A DNA stretch of 64,000 bases from Streptomyces sp. V4I2 (GTDB lineage: Bacteria > Actinomycetota > Actinomycetes > Streptomycetales > Streptomycetaceae): the NCBI RefSeq assembly GCF_030817655.1, contig NZ_JAUSZM010000003.1, positions 8,618,001-8,682,000 on the forward strand, given 5' to 3'. Below the pieces are notes generated by a model. The model worked only from the letters and a program-made list of their open reading frames with translations, was not told the DNA's origin and did no database searches. Below, piece after piece: positions 43,472 through 51,354 of the stretch (position 1 is the stretch's first letter; every line of letters starts with the position of its first letter). A program made the position numbers and the translations under genes.

Positions 43472-44900
43472 GGCCCGGCCGGGCGTAGACCGTGATCCGT
43501 GCTCCCTGGACATGCCGACTGCGACAGGCCACGAAGTACGTGGCGAGCACCCGCCGTTTGACCGCCTCCTGCGGCACGCGGTCCAGCGGCTCCCCGGCAG
43601 GGTCGCCCACCGCGAGAACCCGCGCCGTCGCCAGCATCCGGGCGCGGATGACGGCGGCGGGCGCCTCCGTGCCGTACAGCGTGTGCGAGGCCACCGGACC
43701 GCCGTCGAGGGCGAGGTCACGCAGACCGCGCACGGAGTCCGGGTCGGGCAGCGACCACACACGACGCCGGGAGGGCATGAAGACGACACCGTCGGCGTCC
43801 GCGCCCACCGCGCGGACGGCCTCGGCGATGGCGACGACGTTGTCGGTACGGCTCTGCGGTACGCGTAGCTGAAGCGTGATCGGCAGCAGCGCCAGCACGG
43901 CCGTCCCGGCGGCCAGCACGGCGACGGTCCGGATCCGGCCCGCAGCGCGGACGAGCCGGTCGAGGGCGGCGCCGACCAGCAGGGCGGTGCCCGCCTGGCC
44001 GTAGAGGACATAGCGGTCGACGTACAGCGGCTTGACCAGCGAGACCAGCAGAAGCAGCAGCGCGGGCAGGACGAGGAGCGGCAGCGCCAGCGTGGTGATT
44101 CCCATCCCCTCCCGGCTTCGCCCGCCGCCCCGGAGCAGTGCCGCACAGGCCAGCCCGAGCACGCTCACCCCGACGAAGCCCGCCAGAGCGCCGGCGCCGA
44201 TCCCGCCTATCCACGCCACCTGGTCCGACTGACGCGTACTCAGCACGACCAGCGGGGCGAGGCCCGCACAGACCGCGAGCGCCACCAGGGCCCCCGCGCG
44301 GCGATCCGCACGCGGCAGCGCCACCAGATGTGCGGCGAGGGCGAGCACCGCGAACTCGTGCAGCAGACACGCGGCCAGCACGACCGAGCCATAAGCGGCC
44401 CAGGCCCGGCCAGTGCGCCGCCGAACGGCCCGCACCAGCAGGTACGAAGCCCAGACGACCAGGGCGCAGACGAGTGCATACGATCGACCTTCTTGTGCAT
44501 AGCGCTGGACCGGCGGCAGCCACGCGAAGACGACGCCGGCGAGCAGCCCCGCACGCGGCCCCGCGAGACAGCGCCCCAGCAGGGCCAGCGTCCCGGCTGC
44601 CGCGGCGGTCGCCAGGACCGACGGCAGACGCAGCACCAGCAGCGGATCCACCCCGTCGAACACCCGGAAGAGGCCGTGCAGGAACAGGTAGTACAGGCCG
44701 TGCACGGCGTCGACGCCGGCCAGCGTCGCCCACAGGTCGGGCAGCGAACGGCGGGCCATGTCGTACGTCACCACCTCGTCCCGCCACATGCTCCCCTCCC
44801 GCCGGACACCCCACAGGCCGAGGACGAGGGAGAGCACGACCGGGAACAGCGCGTGCCACCGAGCGCGTGCACGAGGGACGGCGTCGGGCGAGGACGGCAA
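43464..44900 (-). CDS. GT39-like integral membrane glycosyltransferase
   Basis: About 478 residues if TTG 44900 is used. That is the only plausible start close to the first membrane helix; the next upstream in-frame ATG (45137) lies in the promoter and coding start of the divergent gene. About ten membrane helices. The ArnT/PMT-like signature is MWRDEVVTYDMARRSLPDLW in the first loop, with HGLYYLFLHGLFRVFDGV and the conserved RYAQEGRSYALVCALV. GT39 enzymes transfer a sugar from a polyprenyl phosphate donor on the outer face of the membrane. The RYAQE segment is written in AT-rich motif-family codons (TAT GCA CAA GAA GGT CGA TCG TAT GCA). Confidence 0.82.
   Translation of the reverse strand: MPSSPDAVPRARARWHALFPVVLSLVLGLWGVRREGSMWRDEVVTYDMARRSLPDLWATLAGVDAVHGLYYLFLHGLFRVFDGVDPLLVLRLPSVLATAAAAGTLALLGRCLAGPRAGLLAGVVFAWLPPVQRYAQEGRSYALVCALVVWASYLLVRAVRRRTGRAWAAYGSVVLAACLLHEFAVLALAAHLVALPRADRRAGALVALAVCAGLAPLVVLSTRQSDQVAWIGGIGAGALAGFVGVSVLGLACAALLRGGGRSREGMGITTLALPLLVLPALLLLLVSLVKPLYVDRYVLYGQAGTALLVGAALDRLVRAAGRIRTVAVLAAGTAVLALLPITLQLRVPQSRTDNVVAIAEAVRAVGADADGVVFMPSRRRVWSLPDPDSVRGLRDLALDGGPVASHTLYGTEAPAAVIRARMLATARVLAVGDPAGEPLDRVPQEAVKRRVLATYFVACRSRHVQGARITVYARPGHC
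44475..44501 (-). repeat. Dispersed motif pair inside GT39 gene
   Basis: TGCATAC (44475-44481) and TGCATA (44496-44501), encoding YAQEGRSYA of the family motif. Confidence 0.75.
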
Positions 44901-45135
44901 CCGGGCGGGCCGTAGAAGAGGTCCTGGAGTGTGTGTGGTGGCGATGGCTGACTCCGGTGCGAGGCGGGAAAGCGCGAGCCCTACGAGCGGGCCGTGCGAG
45001 CGGGCCGTGCGAAGACGTGCACCGACGAGTCCAGGCGACCGCGGATTGTTGGGCAGCCCCGGTTCGGAGCGCCAATCAATGTGCGAGAGCCGGTTGTTAG
45101 CGTGTGGGACGGCCGTGAGCGAGGGGGAGACACGC

Positions 45136-48100
45136 ATGGGGCGCCGGGAAAAACCGCTGGATCCGGGGGCCGGAGCGGTACAGCGCTTCGCCTACGAACT
45201 GCGCAAACTGCGCGACGAGGCGGGCACCCCGACCTACCGGGCGATGGCGCAGGGCGCCGGCTACTCGCCGCCCACACTGTCCGCCGCCGCGTCCGGCGAA
45301 CGGCTGCCCACCCTGCCGGTCCTCCTGGCCTACGTCACCGCGTGCGGCGGCGATCCGCGTGAGTGGGAGGCCCGCTGGCGGGAGGCCGTCGCCGACTCGG
45401 CCGACGCCCGCGCGTCCGACGACACCGACGGCGACGACAGCCCCTATCCGGGACTCGCCCGCTTCGAGACCGGCGACGGGGAGTACTTCCACGGCCGGGA
45501 CGACCTGATCACCGAACTGCTCCGGCTCTCCTCCCGCACGAGGTTCGCGGCGATCGTCGGCGCGTCCGGGAGCGGCAAGTCGTCGCTGCTGCGGGCGGGG
45601 TTGGTGCCGGCGTTGCGACCGACGGCGGATGGCGGTCGAGGGTATGCAGCCGACCGTTTCCGCTCGCCGCGACCGACAACCGGCGACAGTCGACGGTATG
45701 CAGCCGACGGTGTCCCGGCGTCATGTCCGCCAACAGATGTCAGTCGACCGCATACAGTCGACCCCGTCCCCCGTATCGCCGCCATCCGCCTGTTCACCCC
45801 GGGCCCTCACCCCACCCGCACCCGCGATCCGCTGTTCACTCCGCACGACGCACCGGGCGACACCCTCCTCGTCGTCGACCAGTTCGAAGAGGTCTTCACC
45901 CTCTGCACCGACGCCGACGAACGCGCCCGTTTCCTCTCCCGGTTGCTCGCGGCGGTGGACCCGGCGAACCGGCTGCGCGTCGTGGTCGCCGTACGTGCCG
46001 ATTTCTACGGTCGCTGCGCGGATCACGGTCCGCTCGCCGAGGCACTGCGGGACTCAGCGCTGCTCGTCGGGCCGATGTCGCCGCGGGCGTTGCGGGAGGC
46101 AGTGGTGCGGCCGGCCGCGGCGCGTCGGCTCGTCGTCGAACGTGCCCTGACCGCACGGATCGTGGCGGACGTGGCCGGCGAACCGGGCGGTCTGCCGCTG
46201 ATGGCCCACGCGCTGCGCGAGGTCTGGCGCCGCCGTTCCGGCAAGACGCTGACGCTCGCGGCCTACGACGCCGTCGGCGGCGTCCAGGGAGCCGTCGCGC
46301 ACACCGCGGAAGCCGTACACATCAGATGCACGCCCGCCGAAGCCGCCGCCCTGCGGGCGCTGCTGCTGCGCCTGGTGAACCCCGGCGACGGTACCGAAGA
46401 CACCCGGCGCCCCGCCGACCGCGAGGAGCTCGACGCCGACGAGACGACTGCACGCGTCCTGGAACGTCTTGTAGACAGTCGGCTGTTGACCGTCGACGGT
46501 GACACGGTCGACCTCGCCCACGAGGCACTCCTCGGCGCCTGGCCTCGGCTGCGCGGTTGGCTGGACGAGGACCGCGAACGGCTGCGGATGCACCGTCGGC
46601 TCACCGAAGCGGCCCGGGGCTGGGCCGAGTTGGACCGGGACGCGGGCGCGCTCTACCGCGGCACCCGGCTCACCGAGGCGCGCGAGACCTTCGGCGACGG
46701 AGGCGAACAGGGTGCGGCACAGGGCCAGTTGAACCGGCTCGAGCGCGGTTTCCTGGCCGCGAGCGTGGCGGCGTACGAACACGGCCGGCGGGTCGCGGCC
46801 CGGACCGCTCGCCGACTGCGTGCGCTGTCGGGCGGGCTCGCCGTGCTGCTGTGCCTGGCGGTGGTCGCGGGCCTGGTCGCCTGGCGGCAGGGCGAGGTCA
46901 GCGCGCGGCAGCGCGACGAGGCCGAGGCCCGCAGTGTTGCCGCGCTGGCCGGCACGCTGCGTTCCACCGAGCCGCGCACCGCGATGCGCCTGGCCCTCGC
47001 CGCCTGGCGCACCGCCGACCTGCCCGAGACGCGGGAGTCCCTGCGGACGGCCGCGGCGCAGAGCGAACAGGACGTGTTCGTCCAGCCCGAGGTGGGGCCA
47101 CGCGCGCTCGACGCGCCCGCCTGGCTGAGCCAGGACGGCAGGATCCTGACGACTGTCGTCCATGACAAGGCCGTGCAGTGGGACGTGGTGGAGCGTCGGC
47201 GCATCCGTTCGGTGGAGCGCGAGGGCCTGTCCGAGGGCGTGCTCGATGTCAGCGAGGACGGCCGGATGGTCGCGTACCGTCCCCCCGGCGGCGAGGACAC
47301 GGTGATCGGCGGGCTGGCGGACGGCAGCACGCGTCGTCTGTCGACCGGCTCGTGGAGCAACACCGACGTCGCCTTCGGCCCGAGCGGGCGCACCTTCCTC
47401 CTGCGGCGTCCGGTCCGCGGCTCGGACAGCGGCCGGGCGACGCTCGACGTGTGGGACATCCGACGACAGAAACTGCTGTTCCGGTACGAGCGGGGCAGCG
47501 ACGACGGCGCGCTGCCGGTGCTGAGCCGCGACGACCGCCATGTCGCCTGGTGTGCGCACGACGGCGACCGGTTGAGGATCCTGGACGCCGTCGAGGGGCG
47601 CCTCGTCACCACACCGGTGCCCCGGGCGACCGAGCGGACGCTGTGCCAGGGAGACCTCACGTTCACCGCCGACCAGCGGGCTCTGGCCGCCGGCACCCCC
47701 GAGTCCATCGTGACCTGGGACTTCCACGTCGGCCGTGAACGCCCACGGCTGCCGCTCGCGGGCGGCGCGCACGCCGTGGAGTTCGCCGGCGCCTACGCCC
47801 TGGCCTGGGGCAAGGGCTCCCTCACCCTGTGGCGTACGGACCTTCCCGACCCCGGGGACGACAGCCCACGTGAGCCGCTCCTCATCTATCCGGTGGCCGC
47901 CTCCGGCATCGGCGACATCCGGCTGGACCCCGGCAAGGGCGTGCTGCGCTACCGCGAGGGCGGACGGACCAACGCCGTGAGCACCCTCTCGCTGCACGGG
48001 CTGATGGACAGGGCCTGGCGGGACGAGCCCGCATCCGACGCGACACCGCCGGTCACCGTCGCCGGTGCGGAGATCGTGGCGGTCGACACCACCGGCCGCA

Positions 48101-48642
48101 CCGCACTGACCCCGGAGGGAACGCTCGTCGACGCGTCAACGGGCAAGCGCCGCAAGGGAGCCGAAGGAGTCGACGGCGAGGACTACCTCACCACCGCGGT
48201 CTTCAGCCCCGACGGCAGATACCTCGCCGCGTCCGACTACCAGGGCCGCCTCACCCTGTGGGACGCGCGCGGCTGGCGCAGGGTCGCCGTCCTGAGGGCC
48301 GTCGGCTCCACCCTGCACCGGGTGGCTCTGGCGTTCTCCGCCGACGGTTCGCTCCTGGCGGGCAGCGCGCCGGACGGTTCCGTGCAGGTGTGGGAGACGG
48401 CCTCGCCCGCCCTGTCACCGGCCACACTGCGGGCCGGGGACGGGCCGGTCCGCGCGCTTCGATTCACCGAGGACGGCGACCAGTTGCACATCGCCACCCC
48501 TCATCTCGCCGAGCGTGTGCACCCGTTGGCGGCGAACCGGGCGGCGGACGAGGCGTGCGCACGGGCGCACCGCGGTCTGACCGAGGCCGAGTGGCACCGC
48601 TACTTCCCCTCGGCCGAGTACCGCGACACCTGCGGACCCTGA
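45136..48642 (+). CDS. HTH-STAND ATPase-WD40 protein (nSTAND1 type)
   Basis: 1168 residues from ATG 45136 (GAGGGGGAGA upstream). Helix-turn-helix at about 10-70 (YELRKLRDEAGTPTYRAMAQ, then SPPTLSAAASGERLPTLPVL), STAND NTPase from about 95 with PYPGLARFETGDGEYFHGRD, Walker A GASGSGKSSLLRAGL (Lys near 144) and Walker B LLVVDQFEEVF. One membrane helix follows (GLAVLLCLAVVAGLVAW, about 575), then a C-terminal WD40/propeller (SPDGRYLAASDYQGRLTLWD, SADGSLLAGSAPDGSVQVWE). STAND proteins are signal-activated switches, some in anti-phage defence. Residues about 169-210 are an insertion of motif-family repeats between the P-loop and Walker B, where relatives have a short loop. Confidence 0.9.
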   Translation: MGRREKPLDPGAGAVQRFAYELRKLRDEAGTPTYRAMAQGAGYSPPTLSAAASGERLPTLPVLLAYVTACGGDPREWEARWREAVADSADARASDDTDGDDSPYPGLARFETGDGEYFHGRDDLITELLRLSSRTRFAAIVGASGSGKSSLLRAGLVPALRPTADGGRGYAADRFRSPRPTTGDSRRYAADGVPASCPPTDVSRPHTVDPVPRIAAIRLFTPGPHPTRTRDPLFTPHDAPGDTLLVVDQFEEVFTLCTDADERARFLSRLLAAVDPANRLRVVVAVRADFYGRCADHGPLAEALRDSALLVGPMSPRALREAVVRPAAARRLVVERALTARIVADVAGEPGGLPLMAHALREVWRRRSGKTLTLAAYDAVGGVQGAVAHTAEAVHIRCTPAEAAALRALLLRLVNPGDGTEDTRRPADREELDADETTARVLERLVDSRLLTVDGDTVDLAHEALLGAWPRLRGWLDEDRERLRMHRRLTEAARGWAELDRDAGALYRGTRLTEARETFGDGGEQGAAQGQLNRLERGFLAASVAAYEHGRRVAARTARRLRALSGGLAVLLCLAVVAGLVAWRQGEVSARQRDEAEARSVAALAGTLRSTEPRTAMRLALAAWRTADLPETRESLRTAAAQSEQDVFVQPEVGPRALDAPAWLSQDGRILTTVVHDKAVQWDVVERRRIRSVEREGLSEGVLDVSEDGRMVAYRPPGGEDTVIGGLADGSTRRLSTGSWSNTDVAFGPSGRTFLLRRPVRGSDSGRATLDVWDIRRQKLLFRYERGSDDGALPVLSRDDRHVAWCAHDGDRLRILDAVEGRLVTTPVPRATERTLCQGDLTFTADQRALAAGTPESIVTWDFHVGRERPRLPLAGGAHAVEFAGAYALAWGKGSLTLWRTDLPDPGDDSPREPLLIYPVAASGIGDIRLDPGKGVLRYREGGRTNAVSTLSLHGLMDRAWRDEPASDATPPVTVAGAEIVAVDTTGRTALTPEGTLVDASTGKRRKGAEGVDGEDYLTTAVFSPDGRYLAASDYQGRLTLWDARGWRRVAVLRAVGSTLHRVALAFSADGSLLAGSAPDGSVQVWETASPALSPATLRAGDGPVRALRFTEDGDQLHIATPHLAERVHPLAANRAADEACARAHRGLTEAEWHRYFPSAEYRDTCGP
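45642..45762. repeat. Three motif copies forming an in-frame insertion in the STAND gene
   Basis: GTATGCAGCCGACCGT (45642), GTATGCAGCCGACGGT (45696) and the inverted CGCATACAGTCGAC (45749-45762), with CGACAGTCGAC between them. They encode GYAADRF, RYAADGV and PHTVDPV. Confidence 0.85.
46469..46481 (+). repeat. Partial motif GTAGACAGT in STAND gene
   Basis: CTT GTA GAC AGT CGG codes LVDSR in the winged-helix part of the NTPase. The same GTAGACAGT ends the 39285 copy. Confidence 0.5.
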
Positions 48643-48770
48643 CCCACCCCGACCCCGACCGTGCCGCACCCCAACCCCGCCCGGCGCCCCTTGACTTCGA
48701 GAGTGCTCCAAGTGATGGACTCCCCGGCATCGACACCAACGCAGGCTCCATCGAAGTTCCAGGGGGAACC

Positions 48771-49472
48771 ATGACCGACTCTCCGGTCACGCTCATCACC
48801 GGCGGCGGCAGCGGCATCGGCGCCGCGGCCGCCCGGCGGCTGCTCGACGCCGGCCACCGCGTGGCCGTCACCGGCCGCGGCGAGGAACGGCTGCGCGGCT
48901 TCGCCGAGGAACTCGGCCGTCCCGACGGTCTGTTGACGCTCGTCGGCAACGCGGCCGAGTACGACAGTATCCAGTCGGCTGTCGACCGTACACTCAAGGA
49001 ATACGGTCGACTGGATACAGTCGTCGCAAACGCCGGGGTCGCCACCCACGACTCCGTCGCGGACGGCGACCCCGCCGGATGGACCGAGATGGTGCTGACC
49101 AACGTCCTCGGCCCCGCGCTGCTCATCCGCGCGTCGATCGACGCCCTCAAGGAGACCCGCGGCCGGATCGTGCTGGTCGGCAGTGTCGCCGGGTTCGTGC
49201 CGACGCCCGGCAACATCTACGGGGCGACGAAGTGGGCGGTGACCGGGCTTGCCGAGAACACCCGTCGGCAGGTGACGGAGTTCGGGGTCGGCGTGACCCT
49301 GATCGCGCCCGGCCGGGTGGAGACCCCGTTCTGGGACGGCTACGGAAGCCTGCCTCCCGGGCAGCTGCTCACCGCCGACCAGATCGCCGACTCCATCGTG
49401 TGGGCCATGGGGCAGCCCGCCGGTGTCGACATCAACACCGTCGTCGTGCGGCCGATCGGGCAGCCCAACTGA
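48771..49472 (+). CDS. Short-chain dehydrogenase/reductase
   Basis: 233 residues from ATG 48771 with AGGGGGAA upstream. The cofactor motif is TLITGGGSGIGAAAARRLLD, NAG in VVANAGVATHD, catalytic Ser in VLVGSVAGFV and YGATK as Tyr-x-x-x-Lys. It is a classical NAD(P)-dependent oxidoreductase, cytoplasmic, substrate unknown. Residues 65-84 (YDSIQSAVDRTLKEYGRLDT) are encoded by a 60-base hairpin made of motif-family sequence, with codons AGT, ATC, GCT, CGT, ACA, GAA, TAC, GGT, CGA and GAT that contrast with the rest of the gene. Confidence 0.93.
   Translation: MTDSPVTLITGGGSGIGAAAARRLLDAGHRVAVTGRGEERLRGFAEELGRPDGLLTLVGNAAEYDSIQSAVDRTLKEYGRLDTVVANAGVATHDSVADGDPAGWTEMVLTNVLGPALLIRASIDALKETRGRIVLVGSVAGFVPTPGNIYGATKWAVTGLAENTRRQVTEFGVGVTLIAPGRVETPFWDGYGSLPPGQLLTADQIADSIVWAMGQPAGVDINTVVVRPIGQPN
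48963..49022. repeat. 60-base imperfect hairpin of motif-family sequence in SDR gene
   Basis: Left arm GACAGTATCCAGTCG then ACCGTA (with a 7-base internal duplication, GTCGGCT), right arm TACGGTCGACTGGATACAGTC. The arms pair with one mismatch and one bulge around an 11-base loop. Confidence 0.85.
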
Positions 49473-49485
49473 CAGGAGCCGTCCG

Positions 49486-50187
49486 TCAGTTGTCGCGGAG
49501 GAACCGCTTCGCCAGCCGCTCGCCCTCGGTCACCGCCGCTGTGTGGCTCTCGATGGGGGACACCTGGGAGTTCCTGAACAGGATGTAGGTCACCCCGGAG
49601 GCCGCGCCGCCCGTCGCCGGGTCCGGGTCGATGTGGAGGGCGCGTGCGGTGGCGTACGACGCCTCGCCGATGATCTTCGTGGGGCCGGTGTCGCCGACGA
49701 CGGCGTACTGCACCTGCCTGCCGTGGATCACCGCGACCACGCCGCCGCCCCTGATGCCCGCGCGGGCATGGTTCCAGATGCCGCTCGCCCCGGGGACGAC
49801 GACGTACGGCAGGGTGTCGGAGCGCAGGGGCCTGCCGTCGGACTGGTGGAAGGCGGTGTCGGGGTGGAACCACGGGTCGGTCCGCTCGTTGCACTTCGCG
49901 GTGCGCCGGCCGTCGCAGTCGATGTCCATGTCGGCCTTCCAGAACACCGCTCCCTTCTTGCCGCACACCGGGACCGTGGCCCGGCTGCCCGTGTCGGTGC
50001 GGTACCTGCCGTGGGAGATCTGCGTGCAGGACTTCACCTTCGCGAGCAGGTCGGCCGCGCCGACCGAGCCCTCCTGGGCCGACGCCGGGTGCGAGGTGCC
50101 GTGGGCCCTCGCGGGGAGCGGGGGCTGCCCGGCGGCCAGCAGAGCGGCGGCAAAGAGCGTGGTGAGGGTCAGCGTCCGGAGATGCAC
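49486..50187 (-). CDS. GH75 chitosanase, secreted
   Basis: 233 residues from GTG 50187. Signal peptide (TLTLTTLFAAALLAAGQPPL). The catalytic domain has AVFWKADMDIDCDGRRTAKC, DPWFHPDTAFHQSDGRPL, PYVVVPG, VQYAVVGDTGPTKIIGEASY and SGVTYILFRNSQVSPIES, the GH75 pattern first known from fungi and found in Streptomyces; the Asp in DMDIDCDG and the Glu in GEAS are the catalytic candidates. It cleaves chitosan outside the cell. It converges with the SDR gene. The upstream region has a direct repeat of TAATAACGTG. Confidence 0.92.
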   Translation of the reverse strand: MHLRTLTLTTLFAAALLAAGQPPLPARAHGTSHPASAQEGSVGAADLLAKVKSCTQISHGRYRTDTGSRATVPVCGKKGAVFWKADMDIDCDGRRTAKCNERTDPWFHPDTAFHQSDGRPLRSDTLPYVVVPGASGIWNHARAGIRGGGVVAVIHGRQVQYAVVGDTGPTKIIGEASYATARALHIDPDPATGGAASGVTYILFRNSQVSPIESHTAAVTEGERLAKRFLRDN

Positions 50188-50225
50188 TGAGAGGGACCCT
50201 TCTGCAGGGAAGGTAGGAAGTCCGT

Positions 50226-50246
50226 TAATAACGTGTAATAACGTGT
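50226..50246. promoter_or_regulatory. Direct repeat TAATAACGTG upstream of chitosanase
   Basis: Two adjacent 10-base units plus a final T, 38 bases upstream of the GH75 start. It could be an operator half-site pair or contain the -10 region. Rare AT content makes it stand out. Confidence 0.55.
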
Positions 50247-50318
50247 CCCTACCATGGGGGTCCGCGGACGCCCGCCGACGCGGCCGCGGCCTCCCCCGCC
50301 CGGGTGGCGTACATGGCC

Positions 50319-50364
50319 GCGCCCCGGCACCGGCACCACCGAGGTGGTATCGGTCCCGGGGCGC
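50319..50364 (-). terminator. Terminator of the aldo/keto reductase gene
   Basis: Arms GCGCCCCGG and CCGGGGCGC are perfect, with an inner ACCACC/GGTGGT stem. It lies just past the reductase stop at 50379. Confidence 0.75.
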
Positions 50365-50378
50365 GAGGCCGGGAAAGG

Positions 50379-51215
50379 TCAGCCGACGTCGAACGTCGCC
50401 GGGTCCGGGCCCAGACGGCGGTCCTCGTTCAATGCGCTGATCGCCGCCAGGTCCTCGGCGTCCAGGCTGAAGTCGAAGACCTCGAGGTTCTCCTTGATCC
50501 GGGACGGCGTGACGGACTTCGGGATCACGACGTTGCCGAGCTGGAGGTGCCAGCGCAGCACGACCTGGGCCGGGGTACGGCCGTGCTTCTGGGCGATGGC
50601 GACGATCGCCGGAACCTCCAGGAGACCCTTGCCCTGGCCGAGCGGCGACCAGGCCTCGGTGGCGATGCCCTGCTCGGCGTGGTACTCGCGGGAGGCGTGC
50701 TGCTGCAGGTGCGGGTGCAGCTCGATCTGGTTGACCGCCGGGATGACGGACGTCTCGGCGATCAGACGCTCGAGGTGCTCCGGAAGGAAGTTGGACACAC
50801 CGATGGCGCGGACACGGCCGTCGGCGAGGAGCTTCTCGAACGCCCGGTAGGTGTCGACGTACTTGTCCGCGGACGGCAGCGGCCAGTGCATCAGGTACAG
50901 GTCGAGGTAGTCCAGGCCGAGCGTGGCCAGCGACGTGTCGAAGGCGCGCAGCGTGGAGTCGTATCCCTGGTCGCTGTTCCAGAGCTTGGTGGTGACGAAG
51001 ACGTCCTCGCGGGGGACTCCGGAGGCCGCGATCGCCTTGCCGGTGCCCTCCTCGTTGCCGTAGATCGCCGCTGTGTCGATGCTGCGGTACCCGGCCTCCA
51101 GCGCGGTGGTGACCGTCTGCTCCGCCTCGTCGTCCGGCACCTGCCAGACTCCGAAGCCCAGCTGGGGCATCTCGACGCCGTTGTTGAGGATGATCGGGGG
51201 GACCTTGCTGCTCAC
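50379..51215 (-). CDS. Aldo/keto reductase
   Basis: 278 residues from GTG 51215 (AAGGA ten bases upstream). AKR barrel with VEMPQLGFGVWQVPDDEAEQ, the catalytic Asp and Tyr in GYRSIDTAAIYGNEEGTG, Lys in VTTKLWN, His in LYLMHWP, and the NADPH-binding IPKSVTPSRIKENL near the C-terminus. It matches the AKR5-like reductases of small ketones and aldehydes. A perfect 12-base palindrome GGTGGTACCACC lies 29 bases upstream. Single gene. Confidence 0.94.
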   Translation of the reverse strand: MSSKVPPIILNNGVEMPQLGFGVWQVPDDEAEQTVTTALEAGYRSIDTAAIYGNEEGTGKAIAASGVPREDVFVTTKLWNSDQGYDSTLRAFDTSLATLGLDYLDLYLMHWPLPSADKYVDTYRAFEKLLADGRVRAIGVSNFLPEHLERLIAETSVIPAVNQIELHPHLQQHASREYHAEQGIATEAWSPLGQGKGLLEVPAIVAIAQKHGRTPAQVVLRWHLQLGNVVIPKSVTPSRIKENLEVFDFSLDAEDLAAISALNEDRRLGPDPATFDVG

Positions 51216-51243
51216 GAGCTCGTGATCCTTACGGTTGTCGTCA

Positions 51244-51255
51244 GGTGGTACCACC
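51244..51255. promoter_or_regulatory. Palindrome GGTGGTACCACC upstream of aldo/keto reductase
   Basis: A perfect 12-base palindrome in the reductase promoter, a good size for a repressor site. Nothing else is evident in 51216-51354. Confidence 0.5.
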
Positions 51256-51354
51256 ATCGTCAACGATCACAAGCCGTTATGCATTCCTGACCGGAGAATC
51301 AGTAGGAATCGGCGGAATCGGGCGGAAACGGCCGGAGTGTGCCGGTATCGAGCC

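Noticed and set aside
44900..45137. GT39 gene starting at ATG 45137
   Set aside because: That start would overlap the first codon and promoter of the divergent STAND gene and add a non-conserved, low-complexity leader before the first membrane helix.
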